Shown one piece after another: positions 1 through 7,607 of a stretch of 64,000 nucleotides of DNA. The position numbers were made by a program, and so were the translations under genes. Under the pieces are notes generated by a model. The model was not told the origin of the DNA and did not search any database. It saw only the letters and a list, made by a program, of their open reading frames with translations. Origin of the DNA: an uncultured Myxococcales bacterium (lineage in GTDB: Bacteria > Myxococcota_A > UBA9042); assembly GCA_903919145.1 (NCBI GenBank), contig CAIXGW010000203.1, positions 1 to 64,000 of the forward strand, read 5' to 3'. How positions within the stretch are numbered: the first letter of the stretch is position 1; every line of letters starts with the position of its first letter.

Positions 1-776
1 ATCATCAGCTGGATATCGTTTTGGCATCCGCAGACTTGACCGAAGAGATGTTTGAGTTCGAGTGCACTGAGGCCGGGGTAGAGTGCCTGGGGCGCATCGG
101 CAACAAGTACACGGCCCAGCTGGTCGTCTACAGCGAACTGGCCAAGAACCCCTCCGGCCAGCTGCAGCTCAACTTGCGCGTCATTGACATAGCCCAGGGC
201 CGTGTCGCCCAAAGCACTGTTCAGCCATTGGATTCTGCCGACAAAGCGGCGCAAGCCGTGCAGCGCGGCCTGGTGGTCCTGCTCGGCCCCACCGATCTGC
301 CTGCGGACGCCTCTGAGGCGCCGGCGACCCTGCAGGTCGTTCTGTTTGGCGGTGGCGTCGCTCTGGTCTACGTCGATGACAAGCTGGTGGGTCGCACTTC
401 GGTGGGCGGGCTGCGGGTCTCGGTGGCGGCGGGAGTCCACACTCTGCGGGTGGTCCGCGCCGGGTTCCGCGAGTGGTCGGCCAAAGTCACCTTGGCGCCC
501 GGCGCAGTGCACGAGCAGGCTGTCCAGCTTGAGCAGCAGGCAGTGGTCAGCGAGCCCGGCGGCATCGGCGCGCCGGGTGTCAAGCCCGGCGACCAGTCGG
601 TGACCAGCAAGTGGTGGTTCTGGACGGCGCTGGGCGTTGGCGTGGCGGCGGTGGGCGTGGCAACGTGGGCTCTTCTGAGGCCCGCAGACGCCCCGAGCAC
701 TGGCTACACCGCGATTTCATTGGATCACATGGAGGCCTACCTCGACCCAGTTTTTGCGGGCAAGGCGGCCAAGTAG
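1..776 (+). CDS. PEGA-domain protein with C-terminal membrane segment (5' end outside window)
   Basis: The reading frame is open from the first bases of the window, so the start lies upstream and about 257 C-terminal residues are visible. A TTG at 21 is only an internal codon. The middle (about nt 320-530) is a PEGA domain: a beta-rich segment with the pattern ALVYVDDKLVGRTSVGGL followed by a GVHTLRVVRAGF-type strand, as in cell-surface proteins that decorate larger scaffolds. A hydrophobic segment near nt 610-680 (WWFWTALGVGVAAVGVATWALL-like) is a transmembrane helix, followed by about 32 residues. PEGA domains in this group often follow TPR or kinase modules, so the missing N-terminus could carry one; that cannot be judged here. 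The next gene is 94 bp downstream on the same strand. Confidence 0.75.
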   Translation, partial: HQLDIVLASADLTEEMFEFECTEAGVECLGRIGNKYTAQLVVYSELAKNPSGQLQLNLRVIDIAQGRVAQSTVQPLDSADKAAQAVQRGLVVLLGPTDLPADASEAPATLQVVLFGGGVALVYVDDKLVGRTSVGGLRVSVAAGVHTLRVVRAGFREWSAKVTLAPGAVHEQAVQLEQQAVVSEPGGIGAPGVKPGDQSVTSKWWFWTALGVGVAAVGVATWALLRPADAPSTGYTAISLDHMEAYLDPVFAGKAAK

Positions 777-870
777 CGGTCTTTGCAGGGGCGAATCCCG
801 TGGCCTCCGCTGGGCTGGGGAATTGAGCTAGGTCTTTGGGCCGGAAAAAGTGCCAGGAAAAGGGGCCACG

Positions 871-2712
871 ATGAGCGCTCTGACAACCCTTCGAATTCGC
901 AGTGCAGGGGCCACAGCCTGCGCCGCCGTGCTCGCCCTCTCTGGTTGCGCCAGCGAGGCGGCTCTGGACGCGCCAGCTTCGGGTTTTGGCGAGCTGCACC
1001 TCGCGCTGACTGGCGCACTGCCCGGCGCTGCTACGTTTCGGCTGCGGGTCTACCAGGGCGCCGTGACCAGTCCGTCGCAGACCCCTGTGCAGGACTTTGG
1101 CTGCAAGGCCTACGGCGGCACAGAGAGCAACAAGCTGATCATTCAGGACCTGGAAGCCCGCGGCGACTACGCCGTGCTGCTAGAGCTCTTTGAAGACGCC
1201 GGCTGCACCAAGCAGCGCTACCGCGCTTACCGCGGCGGCATTGCGGTGACCGCCGGTACCGGAGCCGCGGTCAAAGACAATCCGTACTGGCTACCTACCG
1301 TCGAGTTCGGCAAGCTCAGCCCCTTGGCCCAAGTCAAGCCTTGGCTGAAGGACACCGCCGCTTCCAAGACCTGCTCCATTGACGCCGATTGCCAGGGCAT
1401 CCACGTCAACGCCACCTGCGGTGCCAACAACAAGTGCAGGGTAGAGAACCTGTTTCCCCTGAATGGCTGGTCGCGCCGCGGCTTGCCAAGCGCCGTGGCC
1501 ATGGAAGACGGCCGCGTTGTGATCGTCGGCGGCTTGACCGTCCTGACCGGCAACTTTTGGGCTGCCAGCGCCGAGCAAGTCGAAGTCTTTGACCCAAAGA
1601 CCGCCACGTTCAGCGCGCGCCTGATCAAGAACGCTGGGCCGGCCGTCGCCATGGCCGAAGCGGTGACCTTGGGCAGCAACGCCTTTGCGCTCGTGGGCGG
1701 GACGACCAGCGCCAAGGTGCTTCTGTCACCAGGAAAGTTGACTGCTCAGCTGGACACCGCTTCCTGCGCCGCGGCCGGTGGCGAGTGCCCCGTGTCGGAC
1801 TCGCTGGCCCGCTGGAGCCTGGCCCCCGCCAGTGACGGTGCAGCCCAGCAGTTTGCCCTGGGGCTGCCGGTGGCCTTTCCGGCGGCCGCCCGCGTCATGA
1901 CGCCGGCTGGCGAGCGCCTGCTGGTGGCTGGCGGCACCGAAGTGCCGGTAAGCGCCGGTTTTGACAAGCGCCGCGGCAAGGCCATGCTCTGCAAGGCCGA
2001 TGCTTCAGAGGTCACCTGCGCCGAGTCCAGCCCCGCCATGAAGGCCGGCCGGGCCAATGCCGCGGTCACCTGTGTGGGCGTCGACGCCGGCGGAGGCTGC
2101 ACCAAGGTTGCCCTGCTGGGTGGCCGCAAGAGCCCTACATCGCCCCTGACCGAGATATACGACGCCACCGCCAACGCTTTTGTTGTCGCCAGTGACGTGG
2201 GCGCCCCGCCCCAGGACCTCCACGGCGGGCGGCTCTTCAAGGTTGCACCTACCAAGTACCTGCTTGTGGGCGCCACCTCCAAGAAGATCTTTCTAGAAGA
2301 CACAGAGCTGGCCACCAGCGGAGCGCTGCCGCCCTATCTCATCACCGTGGATGCGGCAGCTACTCCGCCTGTGCTGACTTGGGCTGTCCTGGACCTGGGG
2401 GCCGCCGCTGGCCCCGATGGCGGCAAGCGCTTGCTGCCGGCCACCGTGCAGCTGGCCGATGGCTCAGTCATGCTGGTGGGTGGCCTTGACGCCGCCTTGG
2501 CGCCGATCAACTCGGCGCTGTGGATCGCCCCAGAAGGTACCCTGCGCAGCCTGACCCCGGCCAACTTCGCCCGGTTTGGCGCCACTGCCACCAGGATCAA
2601 TGGCAAGGGGCCGCTGGCCGGCTGCGCCGTCATTGCTGGCGGCTTCTCTGTGGGCGCGGACAGCGCGCTTGAGCCGCAGAACCAGGTCGAGTTGTTCTGC
2701 CCCTATCCGTGA
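871..2712 (+). CDS. Kelch-repeat (beta-propeller) lipoprotein
   Basis: The protein has 613 residues. The ATG at 871 is chosen over an in-frame GTG at 850 because a purine-rich AGGAAAAGGGG lies 4-14 bases before it. The N-terminus is a lipoprotein signal peptide ending in a LALSGC lipobox. After a beta-rich domain of about 130 residues comes a CSIDADC-type cysteine knot common in myxobacterial surface proteins. Repeated Kelch-like strands follow, each with a glycine pair after hydrophobics (GRVVIVGGL, AFALVGGT, RLLVAGGT, VALLGGR, SVMLVGGL, AVIAGGF), implying a five- to six-bladed propeller. Ligand and role are unknown. Its stop codon overlaps the start of the next gene (GTGA), so the two are probably translationally coupled. 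Confidence 0.8.
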   Translation: MSALTTLRIRSAGATACAAVLALSGCASEAALDAPASGFGELHLALTGALPGAATFRLRVYQGAVTSPSQTPVQDFGCKAYGGTESNKLIIQDLEARGDYAVLLELFEDAGCTKQRYRAYRGGIAVTAGTGAAVKDNPYWLPTVEFGKLSPLAQVKPWLKDTAASKTCSIDADCQGIHVNATCGANNKCRVENLFPLNGWSRRGLPSAVAMEDGRVVIVGGLTVLTGNFWAASAEQVEVFDPKTATFSARLIKNAGPAVAMAEAVTLGSNAFALVGGTTSAKVLLSPGKLTAQLDTASCAAAGGECPVSDSLARWSLAPASDGAAQQFALGLPVAFPAAARVMTPAGERLLVAGGTEVPVSAGFDKRRGKAMLCKADASEVTCAESSPAMKAGRANAAVTCVGVDAGGGCTKVALLGGRKSPTSPLTEIYDATANAFVVASDVGAPPQDLHGGRLFKVAPTKYLLVGATSKKIFLEDTELATSGALPPYLITVDAAATPPVLTWAVLDLGAAAGPDGGKRLLPATVQLADGSVMLVGGLDAALAPINSALWIAPEGTLRSLTPANFARFGATATRINGKGPLAGCAVIAGGFSVGADSALEPQNQVELFCPYP

Positions 2713-4697
2713 AATCTGCCGTCTGGCTGCCTTGGCTGGCCCCGGCAGCGGCCCTGGGCGCAGCCGTGTGGCTGCTTGCGCCTTCCGTCGCCTGGTTTGA
2801 CAGCGGTGAGCTGGCCGCTGCCGCCGTGCAGCTGGGCGTCCCCCATCCCACCGGCTTTGCCGCCTGGGTGCTGGGCGGGCACGCGACCTCTAGAATTCCA
2901 TTGGCTAATGGGGCTTTGCGGGTTCACCTCGCCAGTGCCATCGCCGGAGTGGCGGCCTGCTGGCTGTGGCTGCGGGCCTTGGACCCGCCTTCCACTGCCG
3001 CTGACGCCGTCGCCTCCCCGCCGCTGCGCCGCTGGACCGAGCCGCTGGCCCTGCTGTTGCCCTGGTCGGTGCCGGCGCTGGCCCTGCACCTGCGCGCCGC
3101 CGAGGTCTACGCCCCCACCTGGCTCATCGCCGCCGCCGCGCTGTGGGTCTTTCAGCAGCCAGAGAGGCCGCGGCTACCGGCGCTGGCCCTGTTGGTCGGC
3201 GTTGGCGCTGGCATCCACGTCGAAGCGGCCCTGATCGCTTTGGGCTTCTTGCTGGCTGCGCTGGTCGGCGACCGCCGCGGCGCAGGGCCTGCGCTGGCGC
3301 TGCTGGTGGCAGGCCTGGGTGCCGTGGCCTACCTGCCGCTTGCGGCCCAGCGCCCGGCTGCGCTCAATTGGGGAGATCCCGGTGACTGGCCCGGTCTGTG
3401 GGCTCACCTGAGCGCTGCCTCGATCCGCGGCGCCTTTGACGATCAGATCGGCGCCCGCGGCGGCTGGACAGCTCTGTGGCACCTGGTTGGCTTTCATGGC
3501 CGCTGGCTGGTCTTGCCCGCCGCTATTGGCGCTGCGGCGCTGGTGCGCACTCACCTGCGGGCTCTGGTAGCCACCGCGCTGCTGATGGCCGCCGATGCGG
3601 TCTACTCGGCTGTGCTCAACCCAATGGGGCTGCGCGATCAGCAGGCTGGCTTGCTGGTTCTGCTGGGGCTGGCGGTACTGGCGATCGCGGGCCTGCAGGC
3701 AGCCGCTGACCTGTGCACCCGGCCACTGTCCGCCCGGCTGGCCCTGCCGGCCAGTGTGCTGCTGCAGTGGGCGGTCCTGGGCGCGCTGCTGGCTGGCGGG
3801 CTGGGCGCCGGCGCAGGGCAGGGTGACCTCGCTGCCGGCGGGCGCTATGCGGACGCGCTGCTGGCCCACGCCAACCCCGATCAACTGCTGATTGCCTCCA
3901 GCGATCATGCCAGTGCCGCCTGTACCTGGCTGCAGACGGCAGAGGGGGCGCGGCCAGACTGCCTGTGCCTGCCCGCCGCCTTTCTTCGCGACGACCGCGC
4001 TACCCGCCATCTGGCGCGGCAGCGCCAGCGCCCTGAGCTGCTGCCTGCGGTTGGCCTGCCGGTGGGGGGGGCGCGTACCTCGGCCTGGCTCATGCCCTTT
4101 GCCGAGCGCGGCGTGGTCGCCTGGGAGCCCGGCCAGCCGCTGGAAGATGGCCTGATTGAGCCGGGGTTGCTGGCCGATCTGCCGTGGTCGGCTTTGCTGC
4201 CTGCCTCAGCCCAGCAGCGCCGCGACCAGGCCCTGCAGCTGCCCGACGCGGCTACCCGCGCCTGCGCGGCGATCACCGATGACCCTGCCTGCAGCCCCTC
4301 TCCGACCCTGCAGATCGCCTGGTCGGCGGCCTTGGCCGTGCACGCGGGTCACTGGGCCCGCCGCGACCCGCAGGTGGCCATGGTCATTGCGCGGGCCGCC
4401 GTGCGCCTGCACCGATCCGCCAAGGCCTTGGGCAATCTGGCGGCCCTGGAGGTCGAGCAAGCTCCGCAGCAGGCTCTGGAGCACTGCCGCGAAGCCCTGC
4501 AGGTCTTGCCCGACTACCAGCGCGTGCATCGCATCTGCGCCCGCGCCGCCGTCCGCGCCGAGCTGGCCGATGCGGCCCTTCAACATACCTTGCAAGCCCT
4601 GTCGAGCCTGCCAGAGCCCGCTGAGCGGCGGCGCTGGCTCGCCGGCCTCCGCAGCGAGGCTTCTCCGGCCCTTCGCGCCGTTCTACCTGAGCCCTGA
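2709..4697 (+). CDS. DUF2723/TMEM260-type polytopic membrane protein, putative glycosyltransferase
   Basis: The protein has 662 residues and starts at a GTG overlapping the previous stop by four bases. The N-terminus has the DUF2723 signature: a first transmembrane helix, then FDSGE (residues 30-34), then a LGVPHPTG loop (about 43-49) and a second helix. This is the acidic first-loop arrangement of GT-C fold mannosyltransferase-like proteins. At least ten hydrophobic helices fill residues 1-360. The C-terminal 250 residues are soluble, Ala-rich and helical with TPR-like spacing, probably periplasmic. TMEM260/DUF2723 relatives transfer sugars from lipid carriers to proteins; here the activity is inferred from family only. 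Its position right after a secreted lipoprotein would suit glycosylation of an exported protein, which is speculation. Confidence 0.75.
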   Translation: MKSAVWLPWLAPAAALGAAVWLLAPSVAWFDSGELAAAAVQLGVPHPTGFAAWVLGGHATSRIPLANGALRVHLASAIAGVAACWLWLRALDPPSTAADAVASPPLRRWTEPLALLLPWSVPALALHLRAAEVYAPTWLIAAAALWVFQQPERPRLPALALLVGVGAGIHVEAALIALGFLLAALVGDRRGAGPALALLVAGLGAVAYLPLAAQRPAALNWGDPGDWPGLWAHLSAASIRGAFDDQIGARGGWTALWHLVGFHGRWLVLPAAIGAAALVRTHLRALVATALLMAADAVYSAVLNPMGLRDQQAGLLVLLGLAVLAIAGLQAAADLCTRPLSARLALPASVLLQWAVLGALLAGGLGAGAGQGDLAAGGRYADALLAHANPDQLLIASSDHASAACTWLQTAEGARPDCLCLPAAFLRDDRATRHLARQRQRPELLPAVGLPVGGARTSAWLMPFAERGVVAWEPGQPLEDGLIEPGLLADLPWSALLPASAQQRRDQALQLPDAATRACAAITDDPACSPSPTLQIAWSAALAVHAGHWARRDPQVAMVIARAAVRLHRSAKALGNLAALEVEQAPQQALEHCREALQVLPDYQRVHRICARAAVRAELADAALQHTLQALSSLPEPAERRRWLAGLRSEASPALRAVLPEP

Positions 4698-4707
4698 GGG
4701 AGCCGTC

Positions 4708-6360
4708 ATGGCCAGAATGATCCCCGCCCAGCCCCGCTCTGGCAGCAGTGCCCGCAGCATCGCCATCTATGAGGCCCTGCGCACCGGCCTGACCGACCAG
4801 TGGACGGCCGTCCAAGGGGCGGCGTGGGTGGCCCGCGTCGGCCGTGACGGCGCCCTGCACGACGGCCAGGCTGATTGGGTCCTGGCCAACCGCGACTACG
4901 GCCTCTTGGTGTTGACCCTGGTCGAAGGCGGACTGCGCTGCGACCCCTCGGCCAATGCCTGGACGCTGCCTGGCCCCACCGGCGCCGCGGTTGCCATCGC
5001 CGACCCGTATGCGCGCGGCCGTATCAGCAGCGAGGCCCTGCTGGCCAAGCTTGCCGAACACCCCCAGGCCCTGCCTTCGCGCCCCAGCCACGGCTACGGG
5101 CTGCTGCTGCCCGATGCCCTGGTCCCGGTGCGCGGCTTTGCTCCACACGCTCCTGCCGAAATCACCATCGATCGCCAAGGTTTCAGTCGCCTTGCCCAGT
5201 CGATAGAGCAGCTTGCCAAGCGCTGGTCCAGCTTGGCCCCGGCCACAGGCAATGCCCCAACCCGCTGGTGGTGGCAAGCCCTAGAGGACCTGTTCTTGGC
5301 CCCTCGCGAAGCCCGGCCCCTGCTGACCGAGCGCCTGGCCGACGATCAAGCCGCCATGGTCGCCCTCAGCCCCCAGCAGCTCAGCGTGCTCGACATGCTG
5401 TCCAGGGTGCGCTGCCAGACGGTCTACGGGCCGGCCGGCACCGGCAAGACCTTGTTGGCGATGCACAAAGCCCGTCAGCTGGCCCGCCAGGGCCTGCGGG
5501 TGCTGCTGACCTGCTACAACAAGGCGCTGGGCCAGCACATGCGCCAAGCCATGTCTGATCAGCCTGGCGTGTTTGCCGCGCACTTTCACGAGGCCTGCTA
5601 CGACCTGACGGGCCTGGACCGCAACCTGGTCAAGCCCACCGGAGACGATCGGGCGCGCCGCGCCTTTTTTGACGAGGAGCTGCCGCGGCTGGTGCTGGAG
5701 CGCGGGCAGCGCAATGGACCGGTCTTTGACGCCCTGGTCGTCGACGAGGCCCAGGACTTCATGGGCTCTTGGTGGCACGCTTTGGACGCTTGGCTGGTGC
5801 ACCCAGAGCAGGCGATCCGCTACCTGTTCTATGACGATGCCCAGCGCCTTCGCCCCGACGCAGCACCGGTAGACGGAGCGGACCAGGCGCTGGTGCTGAT
5901 GACCAACTGGCGCAACACCCAGGCCATCCACAGCTATCTGACCGACATCGAGCCGGCCATGGCGGCGGCGCGCTGCGTGGCTCCTCCCGGCGTGGCTGTC
6001 CAGCACGAGCCGCTGCGCCCCAATCCAGGTCGCGCCCTCAAGCGGGTCCTGCAGCGCATCTGCGCCGATGGCGGCGTTCGCCCAGAAGATGTGGTGGTCC
6101 TGAGCGGCCGCTCGCCTGACAAGAGCCAGTACAGAGACTACGCCGATCAGCTGCTGCCCTGGCGACTGACGGCCGGAGACGAGCCCGGTCAGGTCCGCCT
6201 GCGCGGCATTCGCGCCTTCAAAGGCATGGAAGCGCGGGTCGTGGTGCTGACTGAGCTGGATCACTACACTTCTGCCGAGGCGCGGGTGCTGCACTACGTG
6301 GGGGCTTCGCGCGCCATGGGCCTGCTGGTGGTCATGGAGGACGCCAAGGTGACGTCTTGA
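4708..6360 (+). CDS. NERD-domain superfamily I (UvrD/Rep-like) DNA helicase
   Basis: The protein has 550 residues; the ATG at 4708 follows GAGGGAG at 4695-4701. An N-terminal NERD-like domain (about 20-130) is followed by a UvrD-type ATPase. Visible helicase motifs are Walker A GPAGTGKT (241-248), Walker B LVVDEAQD (343-350), motif III YLFYDDAQRL, motif IV NWRNTQAI, and motifs V/VI with RAFKGMEARVVVL and YVGASRAM (530-537, arginine finger R535). In NERD nucleases the core is usually G-E-x-D followed by E-V-K. Here the corresponding stretches read GQADWVL and LVLTLVEGG, so the nuclease residues look degraded while the helicase core is intact. Such proteins act on DNA in the cytoplasm. It sits in an operon otherwise made of envelope genes, which is odd. 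Confidence 0.85.
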   Translation: MARMIPAQPRSGSSARSIAIYEALRTGLTDQWTAVQGAAWVARVGRDGALHDGQADWVLANRDYGLLVLTLVEGGLRCDPSANAWTLPGPTGAAVAIADPYARGRISSEALLAKLAEHPQALPSRPSHGYGLLLPDALVPVRGFAPHAPAEITIDRQGFSRLAQSIEQLAKRWSSLAPATGNAPTRWWWQALEDLFLAPREARPLLTERLADDQAAMVALSPQQLSVLDMLSRVRCQTVYGPAGTGKTLLAMHKARQLARQGLRVLLTCYNKALGQHMRQAMSDQPGVFAAHFHEACYDLTGLDRNLVKPTGDDRARRAFFDEELPRLVLERGQRNGPVFDALVVDEAQDFMGSWWHALDAWLVHPEQAIRYLFYDDAQRLRPDAAPVDGADQALVLMTNWRNTQAIHSYLTDIEPAMAAARCVAPPGVAVQHEPLRPNPGRALKRVLQRICADGGVRPEDVVVLSGRSPDKSQYRDYADQLLPWRLTAGDEPGQVRLRGIRAFKGMEARVVVLTELDHYTSAEARVLHYVGASRAMGLLVVMEDAKVTS

Positions 6361-7385
6361 AAAGATCAATTCGCTCTGGCACTTCAGTTTCCTTCGCAAG
6401 CCGTTGGCCGGGCTGGGCCGCTGCCTTGGCCTGGGGCGCAGTTGCCTCTGCGGCAGCCTGCTCCAAGCCAGCCACTCCCGCGCCGCCAGCCAGAGAGGCC
6501 GACCGCGCCGCGCCGCAACAGCCAAGCACGGCTGCGCCAACAGGCCGCTGGCTGGTCCGCGAGCTCCAGGTCGAGCTGCAACTCGAAGACAGCCAGCGCG
6601 CCGCCGAAGCCGACCAACCGGCCGTGCACGCTGCCGTTCGCCAGGGCCTGGCCAAGGCTGAGACGATCGGCGGCGTTGGCGACCTGCCCGGCTTCGCCCG
6701 CGCCGATCAGGCTGGCCTGCTGCTGCAGATCGCTTGGCAGCGCCTCGACGATCGCGGCCAACCGCAGCCGCTGCAGCACCCGGGAGATGGTCAGCTGATG
6801 CTGCTGGTGATCGCCCACGCAGAGACCGCGGGTAGCCACCAGCGCCAAAACGAAGTGGCCGAGCGCACCAAGCGCAGCCTGCTGCCGCTGCCTGCCGGCG
6901 TGACTGACTGGCCGGGCTGGCTGTTGCCGCGGATCCAGCGGGCCGCAGAAGTCGCTGCGGTAGAGGTCCTGGGCGAACTGTGGGCTCGCCAGGCGCCGCA
7001 AGCCGATCTCGTGGCCGCCCTCCAGTCGCCGGTGCTGTGGAAAGTGCTCGCAAGTGCAAGAGAAGTTGGAGAAAGGCGCCTCAGTGCCCAGCGGCCCGAT
7101 CTGGAGACGCTGACCCGCGACAGCCGCCGCGAGGTCGCCGTGATCGCGGCCGCCGCCCTTGGCCGCCTGGGTGGAAAGGCCAGTCTGGCGACGCTGAAGG
7201 GCTTGGTCGATCACGGCTCACCCGAGGTGGTCGATGCGGCCCTGGTGGCTCTGGCTGGCCTCAAAGAGCCAGAGGCCCAGGCCGCGCTTGCGCAGATCGC
7301 AGGCGAAGCTGACGCAGAAGTTGCTGCGCGGGCTAGGGAACTGCTGCAGAAGGCCGCAGAGCTGCCCCTGGCGGCCACCCCATAG
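6357..7385 (+). CDS. HEAT-repeat lipoprotein
   Basis: The protein has 342 residues. The TTG start overlaps the preceding stop (TTGA), so translation is probably coupled. It begins with a basic n-region, a hydrophobic stretch and a cysteine in ASAAAC, a weak lipobox lacking the usual Leu at -3. A Pro/Ala-rich linker follows, then a mixed domain of about 180 residues. The C-terminal 110 residues carry two to three HEAT/PBS-lyase-like repeats (AVIAAAALGRLGGKASLATL, EVVDAALVALAGLKEPEAQ). HEAT repeats are protein-binding scaffolds; no enzyme motif is visible. It ends the four-gene coupled run and is followed by a 222-bp gap with a promoter-like sequence. Confidence 0.7.
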   Translation: MKRSIRSGTSVSFASRWPGWAAALAWGAVASAAACSKPATPAPPAREADRAAPQQPSTAAPTGRWLVRELQVELQLEDSQRAAEADQPAVHAAVRQGLAKAETIGGVGDLPGFARADQAGLLLQIAWQRLDDRGQPQPLQHPGDGQLMLLVIAHAETAGSHQRQNEVAERTKRSLLPLPAGVTDWPGWLLPRIQRAAEVAAVEVLGELWARQAPQADLVAALQSPVLWKVLASAREVGERRLSAQRPDLETLTRDSRREVAVIAAAALGRLGGKASLATLKGLVDHGSPEVVDAALVALAGLKEPEAQAALAQIAGEADAEVAARARELLQKAAELPLAATP

Positions 7386-7487
7386 ATCGGCAGGGCCGCA
7401 GATCGATCCGCGGGCTGGCGCGTCCATGGCCTCAGGGCCAGAAGGGGGCGACCCCCCTCTTCTCCACCCGCCCTGCGCAAGAGGTGC

Positions 7488-7517
7488 TTGACGTAGGGGA
7501 TCGGCTATAACTAGCAT
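7488..7517 (+). promoter_or_regulatory. Putative sigma-70 promoter for the AgmX-like gene
   Basis: TTGACG (7488-7493) and TAGCAT (7512-7517) are separated by 18 bases. A second -10-like TATAAC at 7506 is too close to the -35. It would give a leader of about 80 bases before the ATG at 7608. Confidence 0.45.
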
Positions 7518-7607
7518 CGCGGGCCGGTTTGTCGCGCCATTTTTGGTCGACCTAAGCCGATTGGTCCGACACCGCCGGTCGCAAAGCCCGGCAGCGCCTG
7601 GAGAAAC

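Noticed and set aside
5281-7059. 592-codon minus-strand frame
   Set aside because: Antisense to the helicase and HEAT lipoprotein, which have recognisable motifs; translation is low-complexity.
7506-7511. TATAAC as -10 for the AgmX-like gene
   Set aside because: Only 12 bases from TTGACG; TAGCAT at 18-base spacing fits better.
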